Numbered from the stretch's first letter, positions 1 through 8,678 are shown. The stretch: 64,000 nucleotides of DNA from Oceanicaulis sp. MMSF_3324 (GCF_030733545.1 NZ_JASHIU010000011.1:38301-102300), one strand, 5' to 3'. Notes: generated by a model from the sequence alone, not told the origin. Numbers and translations are program-made.

Positions 1-98
1 GAAAATTCTCCACATTTCCCCACAGGCTTCGTTCAGCTCGCTCTGGCCCGTGGGCTGTGCTACTTTGCCTTTAAAACAAAGCAGACGGGGAGGTCGTC

Positions 99-455
99 AT
101 GGCCGAGCGCAGCGCCAGTTACAAAGAGTTCTGGCCCTTTTACCTTCGCGAACACGCCGAGGCGGGTACGCGCTACATGCATTACGCCGGCACGCTCATC
201 GGTACCGCGATTCTCATCGCCGCCATCGTCACGCAGACCTGGTGGGCGATCTTGCTGTGGCCGTTGACGGGCTATGGCTTCGCCTGGGTCAGCCACGCCT
301 TTATCGAACGCAACAAGCCGGCGACCTTCATTCACCCCTTCTGGTCTTTCATCAGCGATTACCGGATGACGGCGCTGGCGCTGACCGGGCGTCTCAAGCC
401 TGAACTGGTCAAGGCGGGCGTGCTGGAGCATCCGCACGCGCAAGCGGCGGAATAG
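99..455 (+). CDS. Mpo1/YGL010w-like (DUF962) membrane protein
   Basis: A 118-residue protein matching the DUF962/Mpo1 family. Conserved His-containing segments are visible near residues 19-28 (REHAEAGTRYMH) and 65-80 (WVSHAFIERNKPATFIHPFW), with two hydrophobic segments at about 30-48 and 50-65. In yeast the family member Mpo1 is an iron-dependent dioxygenase of 2-hydroxy fatty acids at a membrane; whether the bacterial protein does the same is inference. The ATG at 99 follows a strong GGGGAGGT ribosome site. It sits alone at the window edge. The only structure seen in the 98 bases upstream is a small CTTTG/CAAAG inverted repeat at 63-81. Confidence 0.85.
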   Translation: MAERSASYKEFWPFYLREHAEAGTRYMHYAGTLIGTAILIAAIVTQTWWAILLWPLTGYGFAWVSHAFIERNKPATFIHPFWSFISDYRMTALALTGRLKPELVKAGVLEHPHAQAAE

Positions 456-498
456 CGCGCGCAAGCGCGATACTCGATCAGAGGTGATGGAAAGAGGG

Positions 499-572
499 TG
501 GAGGCGCCACCCGGAATCGAACCGGGGTACACGGATTTGCAATCCGCTGCGTCACCACTCCGCCATAGCGCC
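499..572 (-). tRNA. tRNA-Cys (GCA)
   Basis: Read on the minus strand this is a 74-nt cloverleaf. Acceptor arm GGCGCTA pairs with TGGCGCC (one G-U pair), the anticodon stem-loop CGGATTGCAAATCCG carries anticodon GCA, the T-loop is TTCGATT, and CCA is encoded at the 3' end (complement of 499-501). A good sigma-70-like promoter lies 20 nt upstream. Confidence 0.95.
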
Positions 573-591
573 GCCGTGTGGTGGGTCGCCA

Positions 592-620
592 TCTATACAA
601 AAGCCCGCAGGCGCCCGCAA
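592..620 (-). promoter_or_regulatory. promoter of tRNA-Cys
   Basis: On the minus strand, TTGCGG (complement of 615-620) is followed by a 17-bp spacer and TATAGA (complement of 592-597). The -10 end lies 20 nt before the tRNA 5' end. Identified by eye. Confidence 0.6.
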
Positions 621-697
621 CGCGGTTTGAGGGGGCTTTGACAGCTTGCACAGTGAAATAATGCAGTGGCCTGGCGCCGCAGGGGCGTGACTTGGCC

Positions 698-727
698 TTG
701 CAGGTCTGAAAGCGAGCGCGATATAAG
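698..727 (+). promoter_or_regulatory. candidate promoter of the PIMT-like gene
   Basis: TTGCAG, 18-bp spacer, TATAAG, ending 36 nt before the ATG at 764. A second -35-like TTGACA lies at 638-643 but lacks a well-spaced -10. Confidence 0.4.
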
Positions 728-763
728 CGGCCCGCAGATTCAACAAAGGGACGCCGTCGCGCC

Positions 764-1420
764 ATGTCCGAATTCGAGACCGCCCGCCTCGCAATGGTCA
801 ACAGCCAGATTCGTCCGAACGATGTCACCGATCATCGTATCCAGGACGCCATGGCGGACATCCCGCGCGAGCGCTTCATGCCGAAGTCCCAGGCCGCCAA
901 GGCTTACGCCGATATCGAGGCGAAGGTGGCGGAGGGGCGCTACATGCTGACCCCGCGTGATCTGGCCAAGCTGATTCAGGCCTGCGACATCCGTCATTCC
1001 GACGTGGTGCTCGATGTGGCGTGCGGGCGCGGTTACTCGACCGCGGTCCTCTCTCGCATGGCTGAAACCGTGGTCGGGCTCGAGCAGAAAGATCTCGGCC
1101 TCGCCGAGAAAGCCACCCAGGCCCTGAACGCCATCGAGGCGGACAATGCGGTGGTCGTGGAGGGCGAACTGTCCAAGGGCGTGCCCGGTCAGGGCCCGTT
1201 CAACGTCATCATCGTGAACGGCGCCGTCGCCAAGCCGGCCCAGGCCTGGCTGGACCAGCTCGCGGTTGGCGGGCGTCTGGCTGTGGTCGTCCGCGACGGA
1301 ACCGTGGGTCAGGCGCGTATCTATACCAAGGCGCAGAACTCTGTGGGGGACCGGAGCGTGTTTGACACCACCGCGCCCTACCTGCCCGGGTTTGAGCCCG
1401 AAGCGAAATTCGCCTTTTAG
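764..1420 (+). CDS. PIMT-like methyltransferase-fold protein
   Basis: A 218-residue member of the protein-L-isoaspartate O-methyltransferase superfamily. The N-terminal SQIRPNDVTD segment and a SAM-binding motif I (LDVACGRGY, residues 83-91) support the fold. The region that in true PIMTs reads like GDGSxGW is replaced (EGELSKG), unlike the second, canonical pcm at 16041. So the fold is clear, but isoaspartyl repair activity is doubtful. A gene of this type immediately before tolC is a common alphaproteobacterial arrangement. The ATG at 764 has upstream GGGACG as a plausible ribosome site. It could modify another substrate or have lost catalysis; sequence alone does not decide. Confidence 0.8.
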   Translation: MSEFETARLAMVNSQIRPNDVTDHRIQDAMADIPRERFMPKSQAAKAYADIEAKVAEGRYMLTPRDLAKLIQACDIRHSDVVLDVACGRGYSTAVLSRMAETVVGLEQKDLGLAEKATQALNAIEADNAVVVEGELSKGVPGQGPFNVIIVNGAVAKPAQAWLDQLAVGGRLAVVVRDGTVGQARIYTKAQNSVGDRSVFDTTAPYLPGFEPEAKFAF

Positions 1421-1507
1421 AGCGGTCATTTAAAAAACCGTCTCCTGGGGGTGACATTTTGCACCGTACACCGCATGCGGCGCGCCCTATAAGAAGGCGT
1501 GTCGGGA

Positions 1508-1524
1508 TTGCGTATTTTACGCAA
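1508..1524. promoter_or_regulatory. palindrome in tolC leader (candidate operator)
   Basis: TTGCGTA-TTT-TACGCAA is a perfect 7-bp inverted repeat with a 3-bp centre. It lies 14 bp after a TATAAG (-10-like, 1488-1493) and 23 bp before the tolC ATG. The position suits a repressor site at or just after the transcription start. The binding protein is unknown. Confidence 0.4.
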
Positions 1525-1547
1525 GGGATGCTCAAGAGGGACGCCCC

Positions 1548-2897
1548 ATGAAACGTTTTCTGTGCGCCGCCGCACTGTCGGTTCTGTCAGCAGGTCTAGC
1601 GCCGTGGGGGATGGCGCAGGCCCAGTCTCTGACCGAGACGCTGGCCGCCGCCTATGAATCCAACCCCACGCTGGGCGCTCAACGCGCGAGCCTGCGTCAA
1701 TCCGAGGAAGGCTATTTCCAGGCGCGAGCCGCACGGCTGCCCAGCCTGTCTGCCTCCGGGTCGGTAGGTGAGACCGTGGAAACCTGGGGCGGAGCGCAGG
1801 AATCGGATTCCTCCAGCTATGGGCTCACCCTGAACCAGTCACTGTACCGTGGCGGCCGCACCAGCGGCTCCATCGACGCCTCACTGGCGCGAATCGAGGC
1901 GGCGCGCCAGCAATTGCGCTCTACCGAGCAGTCGGTGCTTCTCGATGCCGTTGGCGCACACATGAATGTGGTGCGGGACCAGCAAGTGGTCGCCATTCGC
2001 AGCAACAATGTCGAGGTGCTCGCCGAGCAGCTGCGTGCTGCGCGGGACCGTTTCGAAGTGGGTGAAATCACCCGGACCGATGTGGCCCAGGCCGAAGCGC
2101 GTCTGTCCGGCGCTCGCGCCCAGCTCTCCGCCGCCCAGGCCGCGCTTGCCACCTCCCGCGCCGGATATGCCCGAGTGACGGGTGTTGAACCGATCGAACC
2201 CGACAATGCCGGGCCGTCAGAACAGGTTCCGGCCGAGTTTGCAGACGCCGCAGAAGTGGCCATCAGCCGCAATCCCGATCTTCTGGCCGCGCAGTATGCG
2301 GAACAGGCGGCGGAATATGGCGTCCGGGTCGCCCGGGGCGCTCAATTGCCTGAAATCGGCTTGCGCGCGTCGGTCTCCGAAGGTCGCGAAAGCGATTTCT
2401 CGGGGCAGGGGCGCGGCTCCGCCTCGATTACGGCGAATGTGACCATGCCGATTTTTACCGGCGGCCTGAACCGCTCGAACGTGCGCCAGGCGCGTGCGGC
2501 TGCGGACCAGGCGCGCCTGTCCGGGCTGACCGTGCGTCGTCAGGTGATCGAAGGTGCGACCAACGCCTGGAACAATTATCTCGCAGCGCTGGCGGTGATC
2601 GAATCCAGCCGCGAAGCTGTCCGGGCCAACGAAATCGCCTTTGAAGGGGTGGAGCAAGAAGCGCTTGTGGGGCTCCGCACGACGCTGGACGTGCTTAACG
2701 CTGAACAGGAATTGCTCAACTCCCGGCTTGAGCTGGTGCGCGCCGAACGCGACCTGACCGTGGCCAGCTACGCCCTGCTGCAGGCCATGGGCCAGCTGGA
2801 CGCCCAGAGCCTGGGTCTGCCGGTCGAGGCCGAGGACGTGCGATCGCGCTTTGAGCAATCCCGCGGCAATAACTTCGACTTAACGCCCTGGAATTAG
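1548..2897 (+). CDS. tolC: TolC-family outer membrane efflux protein
   Basis: A 449-residue outer-membrane channel protein of the TolC/OEP family. It has a Sec signal peptide (about residues 1-25, ending MAQAQ) and two homologous OEP halves rich in Ala/Gln/Glu coiled-coil helices. Characteristic stretches include [19 protein letters not shown] near the N-terminus, [18 protein letters not shown] in the first half and [18 protein letters not shown] in the second half, all usual for the family. It forms the exit duct for tripartite efflux pumps or type I secretion; no inner-membrane partners are encoded nearby. The ATG at 1548 is preceded by AAGAGGGACG. A palindrome at 1508-1524 suggests local control. 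popZ follows 95 nt downstream. Confidence 0.93.
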   Translation: MKRFLCAAALSVLSAGLAPWGMAQAQSLTETLAAAYESNPTLGAQRASLRQSEEGYFQARAARLPSLSASGSVGETVETWGGAQESDSSSYGLTLNQSLYRGGRTSGSIDASLARIEAARQQLRSTEQSVLLDAVGAHMNVVRDQQVVAIRSNNVEVLAEQLRAARDRFEVGEITRTDVAQAEARLSGARAQLSAAQAALATSRAGYARVTGVEPIEPDNAGPSEQVPAEFADAAEVAISRNPDLLAAQYAEQAAEYGVRVARGAQLPEIGLRASVSEGRESDFSGQGRGSASITANVTMPIFTGGLNRSNVRQARAAADQARLSGLTVRRQVIEGATNAWNNYLAALAVIESSREAVRANEIAFEGVEQEALVGLRTTLDVLNAEQELLNSRLELVRAERDLTVASYALLQAMGQLDAQSLGLPVEAEDVRSRFEQSRGNNFDLTPWN

Positions 2898-2992
2898 ACC
2901 TTGGAAATCAAGGATGGGTGCTGGACAGCCAAGGCTTGCCGCGCCTAACCTGTGCGCCGCCGTTTACCCCTCGACGGACGAAGGACGTCTCT

Positions 2993-3625
2993 ATGGCTCA
3001 GGATACCGATCAAGAACCGACGATGGAGGAAATTCTCGCCTCCATTCGCCGTATCATTAACGAAGACGAAGAAGAGCCGAAGGCTGAAGAGGCCGAAGCC
3101 GAGGCGGAGGAGCCTGCTCCCGAGCCCGAGCCGGAACCCGAAATGGAAGCCGAGCCTGAACCGGAACCCGAGCCCGAACCTGAGTTTGAGGCTGAACCGG
3201 AACCTGAGCCCGAACCCGAACCCGAGCCTGAGCCTGAAATGGACATGGACGATGCGCTCGAACTGACCGAGCGGGTCGAGGATGAAGACGACGAGCCCAT
3301 GGATGTGGCCGATGATCTGATGATCATGGACCGCGAGCCGGAGCCCGAACCGGAACCTGAGCCCGAATTCGAGGCCGAACCGGAACCTGAGGAAGAGCCT
3401 GAAGAATCCCTGATTGACGCCGCGCCGGCGTCCGCAGCGGCTGGCATGTTCGCCGCACTGTCGGAAAACCTGCGTGTCTCGTCCCAGCAAGGTCAGACCC
3501 TTGAGAGCATTGTGCGCGAACTGATGCGCCCGATGCTCAAGCAATGGCTCGATGAGAACCTGCCCACCATCGTGGAAGAGAAGGTGCAGGCCGAGATCGA
3601 ACGGATCGCCCGCCGCGGTCGTTAA
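2993..3625 (+). CDS. popZ: PopZ polar organizing protein (DUF2497)
   Basis: A 210-residue protein with the PopZ layout. There is a short N-terminal helix ([18 protein letters not shown], about residues 10-27), a long Pro/Glu/Asp-rich linker (about 28-145), and a conserved C-terminal helical oligomerization region ([18 protein letters not shown] and following). In Caulobacter PopZ forms a polar condensate that anchors ParB/centromere and recruits cell-cycle factors. The linker here is dominated by PEPE repeats. The start is the ATG at 2993 (GAAGGACG upstream); the frame stays open further upstream but without a comparable site. A strong terminator follows. valS, often next to popZ in relatives, is not here. 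Confidence 0.9.
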   Translation: MAQDTDQEPTMEEILASIRRIINEDEEEPKAEEAEAEAEEPAPEPEPEPEMEAEPEPEPEPEPEFEAEPEPEPEPEPEPEPEMDMDDALELTERVEDEDDEPMDVADDLMIMDREPEPEPEPEPEFEAEPEPEEEPEESLIDAAPASAAAGMFAALSENLRVSSQQGQTLESIVRELMRPMLKQWLDENLPTIVEEKVQAEIERIARRGR

Positions 3626-3648
3626 TCGGCCCTGCATGCGTGATGACA

Positions 3649-3683
3649 TAAACGGGCGCCCTGTCGTGGCGCCCGTTTTCTTT
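3649..3683 (+). terminator. rho-independent terminator of popZ
   Basis: Stem AAACGGGCGCC / GGCGCCCGTTT (3649-3659 and 3667-3677) with a 7-nt loop, followed by TTTTCTTTT. It lies 24 nt after the popZ stop. Confidence 0.85.
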
Positions 3684-3717
3684 TGCCCGCCTCTGAGACA
3701 AGTCGCCGAGTGGACAC

Positions 3718-4686
3718 ATGCAAGACCTGAAACAGGCCATTGAGGACCTGACCCCCTGGCTGGAGAGCCTTGAAGCCGAGCGCAAGGCCGCGGTCGCCCA
3801 ATCCTTCAAGGCGGTGGCGCTTGGACTGGCAGGCGGCGGGGCGTTCGCCCTGATCGGGTTTGCGGCGTCCTGGCCCGCACCTGTCCTGCTCATCGGCGCG
3901 GGTCTCATTCTCGGCGGTCTCGCCATCTGGGGCGCCCAACCGCTCAACAAATTACGCAAGACGGTGAAGACCGGTCTCAATGACCGGTTCGCCGAAGCCT
4001 TCGGCATGCGCTATCGCGCCGAGGTGCACGACCCCATCCGTTTTGACGCGTTTCGTCAGCATGGCCTGCTGCCTGGCTATGACCGCCGGAATTTCGAAGA
4101 TCATTTTTCGGGCGAGGCGCACGGCGCGGATTTCGATATTTACGAAGCCCATCTCGAACAAAAGCGCCGGACCAAGAACCGCACCTATTACGTCACGGTG
4201 TTTCACGGCGTGCTGATCCGCATCAATTTTCCGCGCACGGTGGAAGGCGTCACCCTGGTGACCCGGGACGCTGGCGTATTCAATGCGCTGGAAGGCTGGG
4301 CCAAGAAGACCTTTGGCGGGGACAAACTTGAACGGATCGGGCTGGTGGATCCCACCTTCGAGAAGGCGTTTGAAGTCTATGGCACCGATCAGGTCATGGC
4401 GCGCTACCTGCTCACGCCCTCCTTCATGGAGCGGCTGCTGAAGCTGGAAAGCGAGCTCAAGGGCAAGAATGTTCGCTGCGTGTTTGATGAAAAGCTGGGT
4501 GAGGGCGCCGGCCGGGGCGAGCTGCTGATCGCGGCGGAGACGGGCAACAAGTTTGAAGCCGGTTCCATGTTCAAACCGCTGACGGATCATGACCGCATCG
4601 CGAACCTGCATGGCGAGTTCGCGATGATCGACGACATCATCAACACAGTGCTCGAACCGCCCAGCGAGGGCGGCGGGGTCGCCTAG
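3718..4686 (+). CDS. DUF3137 membrane protein
   Basis: A 322-residue protein resembling the DUF3137 family. The N-terminus is a short helical segment, followed by two hydrophobic segments at about residues 30-52 and 54-71, then a soluble domain of about 240 residues. This domain contains features such as GLLPGYDRRNFEDHFSG, TVFHGVLIRINFP and YLLTPSFMERLL. The function of the family is not established; the topology suggests a membrane-anchored cytoplasmic domain. It has no obvious operon partner. The 3' end overlaps by 4 nt the convergent VOC gene. Confidence 0.75.
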   Translation: MQDLKQAIEDLTPWLESLEAERKAAVAQSFKAVALGLAGGGAFALIGFAASWPAPVLLIGAGLILGGLAIWGAQPLNKLRKTVKTGLNDRFAEAFGMRYRAEVHDPIRFDAFRQHGLLPGYDRRNFEDHFSGEAHGADFDIYEAHLEQKRRTKNRTYYVTVFHGVLIRINFPRTVEGVTLVTRDAGVFNALEGWAKKTFGGDKLERIGLVDPTFEKAFEVYGTDQVMARYLLTPSFMERLLKLESELKGKNVRCVFDEKLGEGAGRGELLIAAETGNKFEAGSMFKPLTDHDRIANLHGEFAMIDDIINTVLEPPSEGGGVA

Positions 4687-5081
4687 GATTTCGGTTCCAG
4701 CAAGTCCCAGCGATTGCCGTAAAGGTCACGGAACACCGCTACCTTGCCATAGGGCTCATGACGGGTGTCTTCCTCGAACCGGACGCCAGCGCGCTCCATG
4801 AGCGCGCGTTTCGCCTCAAAGTCGGTGGTGTGGAGGAAGAACCCGACCCGGTCGCCGGCGAACGCGCCGATGGCGGCGACCTGTTCCACGCCCTTGGCCT
4901 TGGCGAGCAGGAGCTTGACGCCATCCTCTCCGGCGCGGATCTCGACCCAGCGTTTGCCGTCGCCCAGATCCTGATCGCTCAGGAGGTCAAAGCCGAGCGC
5001 GCGGGTGAACCAGTCGATGGCCTCGTCATAGTCCGCGACCAGATAGGTGACGGCGGCGAGGGTTTGTTCCGGCCCGCTCAC
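4683..5081 (-). CDS. VOC (glyoxalase/bleomycin-resistance fold) protein
   Basis: A 132-residue single-domain vicinal-oxygen-chelate protein. It begins AAVTYLVADYDEAIDWFTRA and contains GDGKRWVEIRAGEDG, VGFFLHTTDFEA and VFRDLYGNRWDLLEP, the usual betaalphabeta-betabetabeta repeats. The substrate is unknown. The frame is open far upstream, but the GTG at 5081 is chosen because it forms a GTGA overlap with the stop of xthA, so the two are probably translationally coupled on the minus strand. Family members are glyoxalases, isomerases, dioxygenases or binding proteins. Confidence 0.82.
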   Translation of the reverse strand: MSGPEQTLAAVTYLVADYDEAIDWFTRALGFDLLSDQDLGDGKRWVEIRAGEDGVKLLLAKAKGVEQVAAIGAFAGDRVGFFLHTTDFEAKRALMERAGVRFEEDTRHEPYGKVAVFRDLYGNRWDLLEPKS

Positions 5082-5869
5082 AGATCGAATACGCCGATGA
5101 AGGGGACGTGGTCGGAGGCTTTTTCCTTGCCGCGCACATCCTTGGCGATTTCCACCGATTTCAGGCGATCCGCCGCCTGCGGGCTCAGCAGAAGATGGTC
5201 GATGCGGATGCCGTTGTTCTTCTGCCAGGCGCCCGCCTGATAATCCCAGAAGGTGTACTGGTGGGCGCGACCATCGGCCTGCATGAAGGCTTCCGAATAG
5301 CCTAGCCACAGGATCTCGGCGAAGGCGTCCCGGCTTTCTGGTCGGATCAGGGCGTCGCCTTCCCAGGCGGCGGCGTCATGTACATCGCTGTCACGCGGGA
5401 TGAGATTGTAGTCGCCGGCCAGGATGACGGGCTCTTCCAGCGTCAGAAGCGATTTCGCGTGCGCCTTCAGACGCTTCATCCAGTTCAGCTTGTAATCGTA
5501 TTTGGGACCGGGCGCCGGATTGCCATTGGGCAGATAGATCGAGGCGACGCGCACAGGGCCGCTATCGGCGCTGATCACGGCTTCCACATAGCGGGCCTGT
5601 TCATCCTCCTCATCACCGGGCAGGGCGCGTTGGCACACCTCTTCGATGGAGCGTTTCGAGAGCAGGGCGACGCCGTTATACGTCTTCTGGCCGACGGTCT
5701 CGACATTGTAGCCAAGCTCTTCGATCTCGAGCCGGGGAAAGTTCTCGTCCACCGTCTTGAGTTCCTGAAGGCAGGCCACGTCCGGGCTCGCTTCCTTGAG
5801 CCAGTCAACGACATTGGGCAAACGCGCCTTGATCGAGTTGACGTTCCACGAGGCGATGGACAAGCTCAT
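5078..5869 (-). CDS. xthA: exodeoxyribonuclease III
   Basis: A 263-residue Mg-dependent AP endonuclease / 3'-5' exonuclease of base-excision repair. Family motifs are in order: ASWNVNSIKARL at the N-terminus, CLQELKT with the metal-binding Glu, GDYNLIP with the catalytic Asp/Asn pair, and SDHVPFIGVFDL at the end. The start is the ATG at 5869, preceded by GGGAGC; a TTG six codons upstream is less likely. The gene is coupled through a GTGA overlap to the VOC gene. It adds to the DNA-repair content of the window. Confidence 0.93.
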   Translation of the reverse strand: MSLSIASWNVNSIKARLPNVVDWLKEASPDVACLQELKTVDENFPRLEIEELGYNVETVGQKTYNGVALLSKRSIEEVCQRALPGDEEDEQARYVEAVISADSGPVRVASIYLPNGNPAPGPKYDYKLNWMKRLKAHAKSLLTLEEPVILAGDYNLIPRDSDVHDAAAWEGDALIRPESRDAFAEILWLGYSEAFMQADGRAHQYTFWDYQAGAWQKNNGIRIDHLLLSPQAADRLKSVEIAKDVRGKEKASDHVPFIGVFDL

Positions 5870-5912
5870 TTGGATGCTCCCGATCAATGGGGCCCGATAA
5901 CGGGGTAACTGG

Positions 5913-6302
5913 ATGCGCGATTTGGCGGACGAACCCGCGCCGAAAACCTACACGGTTTTGACCGTGATTCTGATGGCGCTTGCGACGCTGGTCGCAGTGG
6001 CCATCGGGTTTGTCAGTTTCGGGCTCTATCTGCCCAACCTGATGACCTTCTCTCAGGTGCTCAGCCAGGACACGGTGGACAAGGCCGCGCTGGCTGCTTT
6101 CCTGTTCCTGTCCGCCGGCCCGGTCATTGCTGCAGCAGGGCTGATCCTGGGATGGATCAGCTTCGGGCTATTCAGGGCGCCGAAGACCGGCATTCGCCTT
6201 GTTTTCTTTCCGCCCGTGATCTGGGTGGTGGCGGTCCTGGCCTATTTCGCCCTGATCATGAGCCTGTGCGACGGCAGCTTTACCTGCGGCGTCTCGCTCT
6301 AG
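5913..6302 (+). CDS. hypothetical membrane protein, three TM segments
   Basis: A 129-residue protein that I do not recognise. It has a charged N-terminus and three strongly hydrophobic segments at about residues 15-40, 56-84 and 95-118. It is divergent from xthA with about 43 nt between starts. Its 3' end overlaps the convergent nitroreductase gene by 4 nt, consistent with a real gene in this compact genome. Cys residues occur only near the C-terminus (LCDGSFTCG). Confidence 0.65.
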   Translation: MRDLADEPAPKTYTVLTVILMALATLVAVAIGFVSFGLYLPNLMTFSQVLSQDTVDKAALAAFLFLSAGPVIAAAGLILGWISFGLFRAPKTGIRLVFFPPVIWVVAVLAYFALIMSLCDGSFTCGVSL

Positions 6303-6976
6303 AACCCCTCAAAGCGCGCGATCTCGTCAACCGGCGCCCGCTTGGAGCGCAGCTTGTTCACAGGCGCCTCGGGATCGGCGTATCCGACGGCCATGCCGCA
6401 GTAGACCCGGTCCGGGCTTTCAACGCCCAGGGCCTTGCCCACGGTCTTGCAATGAGGCGTCCAGGCTTCCTGAAAACAGGTGGCGAGGCCGCGTTCCTGG
6501 GCGGCGAGCGCAAGGCTCATCATGAACATGCCCAGATGCGCCCATTGATTGGGGTTCATCCGCTCATCAATCAGGAAGAACAAGCCCACAGGCGCGCCAA
6601 AGAACTGATAGTTCTGCATCAGCCAGTTCAGGCGGGCCGCCTTGTCTTCGCGGGGCACGCCCATCAGCGCATACATGTCCTCGCCCAGCTCATAGCGGCG
6701 CGAGCGATAGGGCTCCCAGAGCTTTTCAGGATAGACGGGGAAGTCCGCTTCATCATCAAACGGGTTGTCGGAGAGCTTCTTGGAGACCGCGTCCATCACG
6801 TGCTGGCGCGCTTCGCCGGCCACCGCAATGACTTTCCACGGCTGCAGATTGCCGCCTGACGCGGAGAACCGGGCATCGTCGATTAGCGCGCGAAGCTCGG
6901 TTTCGGAAACGGGTTTGTCGAGAAAGGCGCGGGTTGAAATGCGCGCATGCAGCGCGTCTTTGACCGAAAGGCTCAT
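6299..6976 (-). CDS. nitroreductase family FMN oxidoreductase
   Basis: A 225-residue NfnB/NfsB-like protein. The N-terminal RISTRAFLDKPVSETELRALI and ASGGNLQPWKVIAVAG motifs bind FMN; the central region has MFMMSLALAAQERGLATCFQEAW and the end has CGMAVGYADPEAPVN. It is predicted to be a flavin-dependent NAD(P)H oxidoreductase acting on nitro-aromatics, quinones or other electron-poor substrates; the natural substrate is unknown. It begins with ATG at 6976 and is transcribed convergent to the membrane protein before it. Confidence 0.85.
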   Translation of the reverse strand: MSLSVKDALHARISTRAFLDKPVSETELRALIDDARFSASGGNLQPWKVIAVAGEARQHVMDAVSKKLSDNPFDDEADFPVYPEKLWEPYRSRRYELGEDMYALMGVPREDKAARLNWLMQNYQFFGAPVGLFFLIDERMNPNQWAHLGMFMMSLALAAQERGLATCFQEAWTPHCKTVGKALGVESPDRVYCGMAVGYADPEAPVNKLRSKRAPVDEIARFEGF

Positions 6977-7062
6977 AGTGTCTCCCCTGACGTGTTTTTC
7001 GCAGGGGAGCGCGAAACAAGCCTGAATGTCCAGATCAAGCCGACAGGCTCACCTCGACGTGA

Positions 7063-7404
7063 TCAGATTGAAAAGCTGGTCCCGCAGCCGCAGGCGGCCG
7101 TGGCGTTGGGGTTCTTGATCTGGAAGCTCGCGCCGATGAGCTCGTCCACATAGTCAATGACCGAGCCGGACAGGAATTCCACGCTCATCGGATCGATCAG
7201 CACCGTCGCGCCATCACGTTCAATGCGCAGATCGTCCTCGCGCGCCTCGTCGGTGAGATCGTATTTGTATGAAAAGCCCGAACAGCCGCCGCCCTCGACA
7301 GACAGGCGCAGATAGCGAGAGCCCTGCGCCTTGGCGATCTGGTTGATCTGCGCGGCGGCGGAGGGGGACAGGGAAATATCCGTTGTGTCGATCGTGGTGC
7401 TCAT
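7063..7404 (-). CDS. erpA: A-type iron-sulfur carrier (ErpA/IscA family)
   Basis: A 113-residue A-type carrier that delivers Fe-S clusters to apoproteins. The three cluster-binding Cys are in the standard places: VEGGGCSGFSY in the middle and CGCG near the C-terminus. The ATG at 7404 is chosen because the family starts here; an in-frame upstream start gives six extra residues. It is divergent from dgt, as in many alphaproteobacteria. The ErpA versus IscA assignment rests on context and is less certain than the family. Confidence 0.85.
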   Translation of the reverse strand: MSTTIDTTDISLSPSAAAQINQIAKAQGSRYLRLSVEGGGCSGFSYKYDLTDEAREDDLRIERDGATVLIDPMSVEFLSGSVIDYVDELIGASFQIKNPNATAACGCGTSFSI

Positions 7405-7502
7405 GAGCGTTTGACTTTCCATGTCTGGCGTTTCGGCCTCGCATCAGTATATGGACGTTCCCGACGCCCGAAAAAAGACCCCAACAGCCACAGGAGCTGG
7501 AG

Positions 7503-8678
7503 ATGGACCAGATGCGCGCCCCTTATGCCTGCGATCCGGCAAAGAGCCGGGGCCGTCATCATCCCCAGCCCGAAAGCGCCATGCGCAGCGCGTTCCAGCG
7601 TGACCGCGACCGCATCATCCATTCCAGCGCGTTTCGGCGGCTGAAGGAAAAGACCCAGGTCTTCGTGGCCCATGAAGGCGACGCCTATCGCACGCGTCTG
7701 ACCCATTCGCTGGAAGTGTCCCAGATTGCGCGCACCCTGGCGCGGGCGCTGCAGGTGGATGAGGATCTCGCCGAAGCCAGCGCGCTGGCCCATGATCTGG
7801 GGCACCCGCCGTTTGGTCATTCAGGGGAAGACGCCCTGTCTGAATCCATGGCTGATTTTGGCGGCTTTGATCACAACGCCCAGACCCTGCGCGTCGTCAC
7901 CAAGCTCGAGACCCGCTATCCCGAATTTGAAGGGCTCAACCTCGCCTGGGAAACGCTGGAAGGCGTGGTCAAGCATAACGGGCCGCTGATGAATGCGGGC
8001 GATGACCCCAAGGTCCTGCCCTGGGGGTTCCGCGCCTATCCGGGCTGGAAATCGCTCGACCTTCACACCTATGCCGGGGTGGAGGGTCAGATCGCCGCCC
8101 TGTCTGACGACATCGCCTACAACAATCACGATATCGATGACGGCCTGCGCTCGGGGATCCTGAAGATCGAGCAGTTGATGGATCTGCCGCTCGTGGGTCA
8201 GGTCTTTCGCCGCTGTCGGGACCGCTATCCCGATATATCCGAGAACATCCTCATTCATGAGGCCGTGCGTGAAATGATCGGCCTCATGGTGGCCGATGTG
8301 CTTGAAGAGACCCGCCGCCGGCTCAAGGAGAGCGGTGCGGACAGTCCCGACGCCATTCGTGCGCTGGATCAGCCCATGGTGGCCTTTTCGGACGGCATGA
8401 CCGAAAGCCTCGCCGCCGTGCGTCGCTTCCTCTATGCGAACATGTATCTGCACTACAAGGTCAAGCGCATGAAGGAAAAGGGGAAAATGGTGGTTCGCGA
8501 CCTGTTCGCCGCCTTCCTCTCCGATCCCATGCTCTTGCCCACCGACCTTCAGCGCGAGGCGGGCGGTCCGGGCGAGGAGGCCACGGCGCGGGTTGTCTGT
8601 GACTACATTGCGGGCATGACGGACCGGTACGCGATTGAGGAGCACCGCAAGCTCTTCCACGTGGAAGGCTGGGGCTGA
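7503..8678 (+). CDS. dgt: deoxyguanosinetriphosphate triphosphohydrolase-like protein
   Basis: A 391-residue HD-domain dNTP triphosphohydrolase of the shorter Dgt-like type. Visible motifs are FRRLKEKTQVF, the metal-binding RTRLTHSLEVSQIART and ALAHDLGHPPFGHSGED (H...HD), plus a distal DDIAYNNHDIDDG with the second Asp. It hydrolyses dNTPs to nucleoside and triphosphate and is thought to tune dNTP pools. The ATG at 7503 follows CAGGAGCTGGAG. In many alphaproteobacteria argS lies between dgt and the SPOR gene; here it is absent. Confidence 0.9.
   Translation: MDQMRAPYACDPAKSRGRHHPQPESAMRSAFQRDRDRIIHSSAFRRLKEKTQVFVAHEGDAYRTRLTHSLEVSQIARTLARALQVDEDLAEASALAHDLGHPPFGHSGEDALSESMADFGGFDHNAQTLRVVTKLETRYPEFEGLNLAWETLEGVVKHNGPLMNAGDDPKVLPWGFRAYPGWKSLDLHTYAGVEGQIAALSDDIAYNNHDIDDGLRSGILKIEQLMDLPLVGQVFRRCRDRYPDISENILIHEAVREMIGLMVADVLEETRRRLKESGADSPDAIRALDQPMVAFSDGMTESLAAVRRFLYANMYLHYKVKRMKEKGKMVVRDLFAAFLSDPMLLPTDLQREAGGPGEEATARVVCDYIAGMTDRYAIEEHRKLFHVEGWG

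Noticed and set aside
3010..3447. Tandem repeat-like DNA with long frames on both strands (including a Gly/Ser-rich minus-strand one)
   Set aside because: Explained by the Pro/Glu repeats of PopZ; codon variation shows it is coding low complexity, not a CRISPR or minisatellite.
6602..6614. GAACTGATAGTTC, resembling an SOS-type palindrome
   Set aside because: It lies within the nitroreductase coding sequence and lacks the direct-repeat N7 spacing of the alphaproteobacterial LexA box.
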